From Nonomuraea candida (lineage in GTDB: Bacteria; Actinomycetota; Actinomycetes; Streptosporangiales; Streptosporangiaceae): a DNA stretch of 64,000 bases. The notes under the pieces were generated by a model, which saw only the letters and a list, made by a program, of their open reading frames with translations, made no database searches and had not been told where the DNA came from. Location of the stretch: contig NZ_JOAG01000048.1 in NCBI RefSeq assembly GCF_000725485.1, forward strand, positions 68,994 to 132,993. The letters run 5' to 3'. Shown piece by piece: positions 40,096 to 46,691 of this stretch. Position numbers and translations under genes: made by a program. Each line of letters opens with the position of its first letter. Position 1 is the stretch's first letter.

Positions 40096-42726
40096 TTGGG
40101 TTACGTGCTGGGTTTCGAGCAGATCGACGCGACGCGGGCCGCGGACGTCGGCGGCAAGGGCGTGCATCTGGGTGAGCTCTCGCGGATCGACGGCGTCCGC
40201 GTGCCCGACGGCTTCTGCGTCACGACGGACGCGTTCCGGCGGGTCGTGGGCGCGGTGCCGGAGATCGACACGCGGCTCGGCCTGCTGTCGCGGGTGCAGC
40301 CGGACGACCGGGCCGCGATCGGCGCCCTGAGCGCCGAGCTGCGCCGCCTGATCGAGGGCGTCACCGTGCCGGACGACCTCGCGGCGGAGATCGGCCGGGC
40401 GCTGGCCCGGCTGGGGGAGGGGACGGCCTGCGCGGTGCGTTCCAGCGCGACGGCCGAGGACCTGCCGACCGCGTCCTTCGCCGGCCAGCAGGACTCCTAC
40501 CTCAACGTGGTGGGCCGGGCGGAGATCCTCCGGCACGTCCGGCGCTGCTGGGCCTCGCTGTTCACCGAGCGGGCGGTGACCTACCGGTGCCGCAACGGCT
40601 TCGACCACCGCAAGGTGCGGATGGCCGTGGTCGTGCAGCGGATGGTGTTCCCCGACGCGGCCGGCGTCCTGTTCACCGCGGACCCGGTGACCTCCAACCG
40701 GAAGGTCGCCACGGTGGAGGCCGGGTGGGGGCTCGGCGAGGCGCTGGTCGCCGGCCAGGTGACCGGCGACGTCTACACGGTGCGCGGCGACGAGATCGTC
40801 GGCGCGGCGGTCGCCGACAAGCCGAGCCTCGTCCGGGCGGCGCCGGGCGGCGGCGTCCAGGACGCGCCGGTCGAGCCGGCGCGGCGCACGCGGCCGGCGC
40901 TGACCGACGCCCAGGTCATGCGCCTGGTACGGCTGGGCCGGCGCATCGAGGCGCGCTTCGGCCGGCCCCAGGACATCGAATGGTGCCTGGCCGGCGGCGA
41001 CTTCCACATCGTCCAGAGCCGGCCGATCACCACGCTGTTCCCCGTGCCCGAGTCCGTGCCCGAGTCCGTGCCCGAGTCCGGGGACGAGGACAACCACGTC
41101 TACGTCTCCGTCGGGCACCAGCAGATGATGACCGACGCGATGAAGCCGCTGGGACTGTCGGTGTGGCAGCTGACCACGCCGCGACCGATGTCCGAGGCGG
41201 GCGGACGGCTGTTCGTCGACGTGGCCCCCATGCTGGCCACGCCCGCCGGCCGCACGTACCTCCTGGACACCCTGGGCAAGTCCGACCCGCTGATCAGGGA
41301 CGCGCTCCAGACCGTCCTCGACCGCGGCGACTTCATCGCGCTGCGGGACGACGAAGGCCCCGGCGGCCCGCCCGCCGGTGACCCGCCCGCCCCGATCGAG
41401 ACCGACCCGGCGATCGTCACCGAGCTCATCCGGCAGAACGAGGAGTCCGTCGCCACCCTGCGGCGCGACATCCAGGGGCTGTCGGGGACGGCGCTGCTCG
41501 ACTTCATCCAGGCCGACCTCGGGGAGCTGCGGCGCATCCTGTTCGCGCCCCGGAGCCACCAGGCGATCATGGCGGGGATGGAGGCGGCCTGGTGGCTCAA
41601 CGACCACCTGGAGTCGTGGCTGGGCGAGAAGAACGCCGCCGACGTGCTCACCCAGTCCGTCCCGCACAACGTCACCTCGGAGATGGGGCTGGCGCTGCTC
41701 GACGTCGCGGACGCGATCCGGCCGCACGCGGACGTCGTGGCGCACCTGCGGCGCGTCGCGGACGAGGGCCGGGAGGGCGACGGATTCCTGGACGAGCTGG
41801 CGGGGCTGAGCGGGGGAGCGGAGGCGCGCGCGGCCATCGGCGGCTTCCTCGACCGGTACGGCATGCGCTGCCCCGGCGAGATCGACATCACCAGGACGCG
41901 CTGGAGCGAGCGGCCCGCCATGCTCGTCCCCATCATCCTGGCCAACGTCAGGAACTTCGCGCCGGGCGCCGGCCGGCGCCACTTCGAGCAGGGACGCGAG
42001 GAGGCGCGGCGCAAGGAGCGGGAGCTGCTGGCCCGCCTGCGCGCCCTGCCGGAAGGGGAGCGGAAGGCCGAGGAGACCAAGCGGATGATCGACCGCGTCC
42101 GCACCTTCGCCGGCTACCGGGAATACCCCAAGTACGGCATGGTCAGCCGCTACTTCCTCTACAAGCAGGCGCTGCTGCGGGAGGCCGGCCGCCTGGTCGC
42201 CGCCGGCGTGCTGCGCGAGAGGACGGACGTGTTCTTCCTCCGGTTCGAGGAGCTGCGCGACGTGGTGCGCACCGGCGAGGTGGCCGCCGCGCTCGTTCCC
42301 GCCCGCCGGGAGGCGTTCCGATCGTACGAGGCGCTCACCCCGCCCCGGGTCCTCACCTCCGACGGCGAGGCCCTGAACGGCCGGTACCGGCGCGCCGACT
42401 TCCCGCCCGGCGCGCTGGCCGGGCTCGCGGTCTCGGCCGGGACCGTCGAGGGCCGGGCCCGGGTCGTCACGGACATGGCGCGGGCCGACCTGGAGACCGG
42501 CGACATCCTGGTCACCGCCTACACCGACCCGAGCTGGACGCCGCTGTTCGTCACCGTCGCCGGGCTGGTGACGGAGGTGGGCGGCCTGATGACGCACGGC
42601 GCGGTGATCGCCCGCGAGTACGGCCTGCCGGCCGTGGTGGGGGTGGCGGGGGCCACCCGGCTGATCAGGGATGGCCGGCGGATCCGCGTCCACGGCACCG
42701 ACGGCTACGTCGAACTCCTCGACTGA
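40096..42726 (+). CDS. rph: Rifampicin phosphotransferase (rifamycin-inactivating)
   Basis: 876 residues, matching the about 870 of characterised RPH enzymes. Start at TTG 40096, eight bases after GGAG, giving GYVLGFEQIDATRAADVGGKG; the open frame upstream is not conserved. Domains: ATP-binding (CAVRSSATAEDLPTASFAGQ; VLFTADPVTSNRK; DIEWCLAGGDFHIVQSRPIT), rifampicin-binding (NHVYVSVGHQQMMTDAMKPL onward) and the swivelling phosphohistidine domain with H834 in GGLMTHGAVIAREYG. RPH moves the beta-phosphate of ATP to the ansa-chain hydroxyl of rifamycins, inactivating them. The whole chain resembles Listeria RPH closely. Intrinsic resistance gene; phenotype not inferable with certainty. Confidence 0.93.
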   Translation: MGYVLGFEQIDATRAADVGGKGVHLGELSRIDGVRVPDGFCVTTDAFRRVVGAVPEIDTRLGLLSRVQPDDRAAIGALSAELRRLIEGVTVPDDLAAEIGRALARLGEGTACAVRSSATAEDLPTASFAGQQDSYLNVVGRAEILRHVRRCWASLFTERAVTYRCRNGFDHRKVRMAVVVQRMVFPDAAGVLFTADPVTSNRKVATVEAGWGLGEALVAGQVTGDVYTVRGDEIVGAAVADKPSLVRAAPGGGVQDAPVEPARRTRPALTDAQVMRLVRLGRRIEARFGRPQDIEWCLAGGDFHIVQSRPITTLFPVPESVPESVPESGDEDNHVYVSVGHQQMMTDAMKPLGLSVWQLTTPRPMSEAGGRLFVDVAPMLATPAGRTYLLDTLGKSDPLIRDALQTVLDRGDFIALRDDEGPGGPPAGDPPAPIETDPAIVTELIRQNEESVATLRRDIQGLSGTALLDFIQADLGELRRILFAPRSHQAIMAGMEAAWWLNDHLESWLGEKNAADVLTQSVPHNVTSEMGLALLDVADAIRPHADVVAHLRRVADEGREGDGFLDELAGLSGGAEARAAIGGFLDRYGMRCPGEIDITRTRWSERPAMLVPIILANVRNFAPGAGRRHFEQGREEARRKERELLARLRALPEGERKAEETKRMIDRVRTFAGYREYPKYGMVSRYFLYKQALLREAGRLVAAGVLRERTDVFFLRFEELRDVVRTGEVAAALVPARREAFRSYEALTPPRVLTSDGEALNGRYRRADFPPGALAGLAVSAGTVEGRARVVTDMARADLETGDILVTAYTDPSWTPLFVTVAGLVTEVGGLMTHGAVIAREYGLPAVVGVAGATRLIRDGRRIRVHGTDGYVELLD

Positions 42727-42879
42727 ACCACCGGGTGGCCGAGCTGCCGCGCCGCGGCGTCACAGGGCCGTTCCCGAGCGCCCGGCGATCCGGGGGTGAC
42801 CGCCGGCCGCCCGGGGCGGAGGACTTTCGCGGGCTCGCCTGGGTAGGCGTGGAGGCTCGTCGAGAAAAGGAGCGTCGCG

Positions 42880-43248
42880 GTGCATTCCTCCCAGGAGCAG
42901 CTCGTCAGTCAGGTGCGGTCCGGCATGAAGGTCGTCGACAGCGACGGCAAGGAGCTCGGCAAGGTGGAGTTCGTCAAGATGGGCGACCCGCAGGCGGTGA
43001 CGACCGAGGGGCAGGAGCCGGACGCCCGGCCCGGCGTCGTGCCGGTCCTGGCCGACATCTTCCGGGACCCCGAGCCCGACCTTCCGCCCGCGCTGGCGGC
43101 GCGGCTGGTGCGTACGGGGTTCGTCAAGGTGGACGCCAAGGGCCTGTTCTCCCGCGACCTCTATGTCGTCCCGGATCAGGTGGCCGACGTCGAGGGGGAC
43201 GTCGTGCGCCTGAACGCCGGCGCCGGCTCGCTGGCCAGGGAGACCTGA
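42880..43248 (+). CDS. PRC-barrel/DUF2171-like small protein
   Basis: 122 residues from a GTG with AAAAGGAG nine bases upstream. The core VRSGMKVVDSDGKELGKVEFV is typical of PRC-barrel or DUF2171 domains, small beta-barrels that bind RNA, protein or act in stress and sporulation. The C-terminal part GLFSRDLYVVPDQVADVEGDVVRL fits the same fold. 153 bp downstream of rph on the same strand; a functional link is not evident. Confidence 0.7.
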   Translation: MHSSQEQLVSQVRSGMKVVDSDGKELGKVEFVKMGDPQAVTTEGQEPDARPGVVPVLADIFRDPEPDLPPALAARLVRTGFVKVDAKGLFSRDLYVVPDQVADVEGDVVRLNAGAGSLARET

Positions 43249-43343
43249 CTCGGCGGCTCCGCCGCACGGCCGCGTGCGCGGGGCGGGCGACGCCGGGTAT
43301 GCGGGACGGGGGCGCCGGGTATGCGGGGCGGGTGGCGCCGGCT

Positions 43344-43955
43344 TCACCGCCGGGGGTGCGGCGGGAAGAGGGCGGTGACGGCGCGGATCACGGCGGCGCG
43401 GCGGGCGGCCGGGGTGGGGTCGGCGGCGGCCTTCGGGGCGAGGGCGGCGAGCTCGGTCTGGTCGCTCCAGGTTTGGGCGATCTGGGAGACCAGGGCCATG
43501 ATGTCGACCGGGTCCCAGGTGGCGTCGAGGAGGCCGTCCCGCTGCGCGCGGCGGAGCCGGTCCAGCTTGGCGGCGATGGCGTTGCGGTACGGGCTGGGCC
43601 CGTCGCCCGCGGCGCCCCCGGAGGCGTCCGCGGCGCCGGTGGCGGCCAGTTCGAGGCGGCCCCAGGCGATGAACCGGTGCCGGCCGGGATGGGCGGTGAA
43701 GTAGTCGAAGAGCTGGGCGGCGTAGGAGGGCAGGTCGGCCGGGTCCAGGTGGATGGCGCCGGCCGCCTCGGCCAGCTCCGCCGCGGCCACGTGCCGGTAC
43801 AGGGCCTCCTTGGTGCGGAAGTAGGCGTAGACGCGTTCCTTGCTGGTGCGGGCGGCCTTGGCGATCCGGTCCACGCGGGCGCCGGCGATCCCGTGCCGGG
43901 CGAACTCGTCGCGTGCGGCGGCGACGATCCGGTCGCGGGTGTCGGTGGTGGCCAT
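43344..43955 (-). CDS. TetR-family transcriptional regulator
   Basis: 203 residues. The N-terminal TetR helix-turn-helix reads RDRIVAAARDEFARHGIAGARVDRIAKAA then TSKERVYAYFRTKEALYRHV. The C-terminal ligand domain has no closer match I recognise. ATG 43955 follows GTGAGAGG. A perfect 17-nt palindrome (43972-43988) lies just upstream, so the gene is likely autoregulated. It follows the RiPP-like operon on the same strand, separated by a hairpin, so it may or may not control that locus. Confidence 0.88.
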   Translation of the reverse strand: MATTDTRDRIVAAARDEFARHGIAGARVDRIAKAARTSKERVYAYFRTKEALYRHVAAAELAEAAGAIHLDPADLPSYAAQLFDYFTAHPGRHRFIAWGRLELAATGAADASGGAAGDGPSPYRNAIAAKLDRLRRAQRDGLLDATWDPVDIMALVSQIAQTWSDQTELAALAPKAAADPTPAARRAAVIRAVTALFPPHPRR

Positions 43956-43971
43956 GCCTCTCACCTTAACC

Positions 43972-43988
43972 AACCGAACAGTTCGGTT
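43972..43988. promoter_or_regulatory. TetR operator AACCGAACAGTTCGGTT
   Basis: A perfect palindrome with 8-bp arms around a central A, 17 bp upstream of the TetR ATG. This size, symmetry and position are classical for TetR autoregulation. Confidence 0.7.
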
Positions 43989-44037
43989 TTACGCGCGGCC
44001 CGGTCCGGCGCCCCGGTCACCACGCCACCGGCGTCCC

Positions 44038-44061
44038 GGCCCGCTCACCCGGGAGCGGGCC
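44038..44061 (-). terminator. Hairpin after the PqqD-M50 gene
   Basis: GGCCCGCTC (44038-44046) pairs perfectly with GAGCGGGCC (44053-44061) around a 6-base loop, directly after the last gene of the RiPP-like operon. No T-run follows, as is common for actinobacterial terminators. Confidence 0.55.
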
Positions 44062-44068
44062 GGGAGGC

Positions 44069-45319
44069 TCAGTGCGCTCTGGCCGTGCGGCGGGCGGTGA
44101 GCCGGGCCGCGTACTCCTTGACGGTCAGCACGAGGGCCAGGGCCTCGGGGCCCAGGAGCAGGGTGACGCAGAGCAGGCGGTACCAGAAGGCGGCCGTCAG
44201 CGGCCCCTCGGCCAGCCCCTCGGCGGCCCAGGCCAGCGCCTCCGCGAAGACCGGCAGCAGCAGGACGCAGAACCAGACGATCACGCCGGCGAAGCCCGCC
44301 AGCCAGACCCACCGGAACCAGCGGCCCACGCGCAGGTCGGTGTCCGTCGCGTCCGCCAGCTCCGCCGTCTCCTCGGCCGTCAGCCGCCAGAGGGCGCGCT
44401 TGAGCATCAGCGACTTCACCCGCCACAGGTTCCGGCAGCCCAGGGCGTTGAGCAGCACCGCGTACAGGTCGGTGCGCAGGAAGACCAGGCTCTGCCAGAG
44501 CATCTGCATGACCTTGATGAACACCCAGGCGGCCAGCAGCTTCCCGGCCAGCTCCGGGGCGTGCCAGACGCCGGTGTCGATCAGCAGCCGCCCGGTGAGC
44601 AGCACGGCCAGCAGGACGGAGTCCACGGCCAGGCCCGCCAGCAGGGGCCCGTAGCGCTGACGGCGGGGAAGCGTCCAGAGCTGGGTGAGGTCCGTCTCGA
44701 AGACCAGCATCCACAGGCGGCGGTCGACGCCGAAACGGGTCTGGATGCCCAGCGCCCGCGCGCCGAGCCAGTGGCCGCACTCGTGGCTGGCCGCCGCGAA
44801 CCAGACGAACGGCAGCCAGGCCAGCGCGCTCAGCCCCACGTCGTCGAAGGGGAACGCGTCCACCGCGGGATCGGGCAGCAGGCCGGGCCGGAAGACGAAG
44901 ACGGCCACCGCGTAGACCAGGCAGGCGGCATAGAAGACCCAGGCCGTACGGCCGAAGAACGGGCGCACGGTCTCCGGGCGCACGCTGGTCATCCAGCGGC
45001 GGGCCTGGATCGGCGCGGTGCGCACGGGCTCCACGGCGTCCCGAGCGGCCTCCTCCTCGTCGGAGGCCAGGAAGCCGAGCTCGCCGAGGGTCGCCACGAA
45101 GGACACGACGTTGACCGGCTCGCCGGCGAACGCCTCGGCCTCGGCCGCCGCCTCCTCGACGCTCGCGCCGCGCCGGAGCGCGGCGATCACCACCCCGCCC
45201 ACCGCCGGGATCGTCACGAACGTGCCGCTGGCCGGGTCGCCGACCAGGACCTCGTCGTCGCCCTCGGGCACGACGCTGAGCGGCTTGAGCCGCACCGGAG
45301 CGGTGCCGGAGGCGCTCAT
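44069..45319 (-). CDS. PqqD-like domain fused to an M50-type zinc peptidase membrane protein
   Basis: 416 residues. Residues 10-90 resemble a PqqD winged-helix peptide-binding domain (DEVLVGDPASGTFVTIPAVG, then ELGFLAS). Hydrophobic segments follow (TAWVFYAACLVYAVAVFVF; ALAWLPFVWFAAA), and the zinc site HECGH (179-183) lies in the second, as in site-2 proteases of family M50. Further segments run to the C-terminus (AGFAGVIVWFCVLLLPVFAE). The ATG overlaps the stop of the ThiF-like gene by four bases. In context it would bind the leader of the 19-residue peptide, or a modified form, and cleave and/or export it at the membrane (inference). Confidence 0.8.
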   Translation of the reverse strand: MSASGTAPVRLKPLSVVPEGDDEVLVGDPASGTFVTIPAVGGVVIAALRRGASVEEAAAEAEAFAGEPVNVVSFVATLGELGFLASDEEEAARDAVEPVRTAPIQARRWMTSVRPETVRPFFGRTAWVFYAACLVYAVAVFVFRPGLLPDPAVDAFPFDDVGLSALAWLPFVWFAAASHECGHWLGARALGIQTRFGVDRRLWMLVFETDLTQLWTLPRRQRYGPLLAGLAVDSVLLAVLLTGRLLIDTGVWHAPELAGKLLAAWVFIKVMQMLWQSLVFLRTDLYAVLLNALGCRNLWRVKSLMLKRALWRLTAEETAELADATDTDLRVGRWFRWVWLAGFAGVIVWFCVLLLPVFAEALAWAAEGLAEGPLTAAFWYRLLCVTLLLGPEALALVLTVKEYAARLTARRTARAH

Positions 45320-46416
45320 CCGCGCTCGCCCGCCCGCCCCGGGGCCAGGGCGCACACCCGGCAGTCCGGGTTCCTGGGCAGGGGCTGCCACTCGGGCACC
45401 AGCCCGGTGCGCAGATCCAGGGTGACGCGCCGGCCGGCCGCGCGGGGCGGCTCGTACCCGGTGAGGTAGCGCTGCGCCTCCAGGGCGAGCAGCGAGCCGA
45501 CCTGCATCGCCATCGGCCCGGTGAGCGGGTTGCTCAGCTTCATGTTCTCCACGATCCGGTACGCCACCGCGTCCGCGTCGTCCCCGGTCGGCCGGTCGGC
45601 GTAGTCGCAGGCCAGGCAGGCCGTGCGGCCGGGGTCCACGGACAGGTACATGAGCTGGCTGCGGTTGGCGCCCCCCAGCACGTACGGGACGCCGTTGCGC
45701 ACCGCGGCCTCGTTCGCCCAGAGGTTGGCGTGCGGATGGCCGTCGAGGCCGCCCGCGACCAGATCCACGCCCTGGATGAGATCCTCCAGGTCCTCGGGCG
45801 CGGAGACCCAGCGGTCGGCGGCGTGCACCTTGATGCGCGGGTCGTAGTCGCGCACCCACGCGGCGGCCCGCTCGGCCTTCGACAGCCCGATGTCGGCGTG
45901 GTGGTAGAGGAACTGCCGGGCGAAGTTGCGGGACTCGACGCGGTCCTGGTCGACCAGGGTCATCTCGCCGACCCCGAGACCGGCCAGGCACTGCACCAGG
46001 GAGGAGCCGCCGCCGCCGACCCCGAGCACGAGGACGTGCGCCCGGCTCAGCGGCCGGTGGAAGGCGGCCCGCTGCCGCTCCAGGCCGGCGTAGGTGCCGT
46101 AGAAGCTGAGGTTGGAGAAGTGCCGTTCGTCCTCGTCGGGGTCGCCGAGGGTACGGCCGTCGGCGTCCTCCACCAGGCCCAGGGAGTCGAGCCCGGTCAG
46201 GCCGCCGCTGACGTCCTGCTCCGAGAGCGGGATGCCGCGCCGCTGGAGCGAGACGCTCAGCTCGGCCGCGGTCTGCGGCGCCCGGCGCAGCTCGGCCAGC
46301 AGCGCGGCCACGTGCCCGTCGGGGTCGTCCAGGGTGATCGCCTCGCGAGCGTCGAAGACCACCAGGAGATCCTCGCCGATCGTCTCCCACTCGCATTCCT
46401 TCAACGCCACACGCAT
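45316..46416 (-). CDS. ThiF/E1-like adenylyltransferase with an N-terminal peptide-clamp-like domain
   Basis: 366 residues. The first 95 residues look like a winged-helix RRE (LAELRRAPQTAAELSVSLQR then GLTGLDSLGLVEDADG), as in MccB and TOMM ThiF proteins. The E1 fold follows: nucleotide loop LGVGGGGSSLVQCLAGLGVG (131-150), LVDQDRVESRNFARQ (155-168) and GGLDGHPHAN with D225. Four cysteines in two pairs, CLAC (267-270) and CRVC (352-355), form the structural zinc site. Such enzymes adenylate a peptide C-terminus or use ATP to form heterocycles or thiocarboxylates. GGAGG precedes the ATG, and the 19-codon gene lies 95 bp upstream. I propose that the encoded peptide is the substrate. Confidence 0.85.
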   Translation of the reverse strand: MRVALKECEWETIGEDLLVVFDAREAITLDDPDGHVAALLAELRRAPQTAAELSVSLQRRGIPLSEQDVSGGLTGLDSLGLVEDADGRTLGDPDEDERHFSNLSFYGTYAGLERQRAAFHRPLSRAHVLVLGVGGGGSSLVQCLAGLGVGEMTLVDQDRVESRNFARQFLYHHADIGLSKAERAAAWVRDYDPRIKVHAADRWVSAPEDLEDLIQGVDLVAGGLDGHPHANLWANEAAVRNGVPYVLGGANRSQLMYLSVDPGRTACLACDYADRPTGDDADAVAYRIVENMKLSNPLTGPMAMQVGSLLALEAQRYLTGYEPPRAAGRRVTLDLRTGLVPEWQPLPRNPDCRVCALAPGRAGERG

Positions 46417-46450
46417 CGTGCCTCCGCGCCAGCCGGTACATATGCCAGAA

Positions 46451-46485
46451 CCCGCGGGGAGGGGCGTGCCGCCCCTCCCCGCGGG
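46451..46485 (-). terminator. 16-bp perfect hairpin between the 19-codon gene and the ThiF-like gene
   Basis: CCCGCGGGGAGGGGCG (46451-46466) and CGCCCCTCCCCGCGGG (46470-46485) pair without mismatch around the loop TGC. It starts 26 bp after the peptide's stop codon and ends 35 bp before the ThiF start. No T-run follows, so it is likelier an attenuator or 3'-protective hairpin than a full stop. Such hairpins commonly follow RiPP precursor genes, giving excess precursor over enzyme mRNA. Confidence 0.7.
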
Positions 46486-46511
46486 GGAAATCGTCAGGCG
46501 GTGTCAGAGCC

Positions 46512-46571
46512 TCACGTGGCGGGGTTCTGAGTAGCCTTGACGGACTCGACCTTCTTGACCTTGATCTCCAT
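46512..46571 (-). CDS. Candidate RiPP precursor, 19-residue peptide
   Basis: The reading frame ATG 46571 to TGA 46512 encodes MEIKVKKVESVKATQNPAT. A strong GAGGAGG ribosome site lies six bases before the ATG. It is basic in its first 12 residues and turns polar, ending NPAT. It is first in an operon with the ThiF-like and PqqD-M50 genes, is followed by a strong hairpin, and lies downstream of three SARP-type heptamers. Most precursors are longer, but microcin C's is seven residues. Codon use is not testable at this length. That it is translated is inferred from the ribosome site and context. Confidence 0.65.
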   Translation of the reverse strand: MEIKVKKVESVKATQNPAT

Positions 46572-46632
46572 GATGTGCCTCCTCATGGTTCGTGTGGCGC
46601 CAGATGCCAACGTGACCAGAGTGCGGCCTGGT

Positions 46633-46661
46633 GCTGAAATAGCGCTGATTTTCCGCTGAAC
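46633..46661 (-). promoter_or_regulatory. SARP box: three heptamers at 11-bp period
   Basis: On the minus strand GTTCAGC-GGAA-AATCAGC-GCTA-TTTCAGC: three heptamers separated by exactly 4 bp. The last lies 8 bp before a weak -10 (CACTCT, about 46623-46618), the spacing known for SARP-activated promoters. Transcription would start about 40 bp before the 19-codon gene. The divergent neighbour encodes an AfsR/SARP-type regulator, and TAGGCT (46669-46674) could be its own -10 on the plus strand. Confidence 0.7.
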
Positions 46662-46691
46662 GTCCACTTAGGCTGCCAGCGGTGATCAAAT

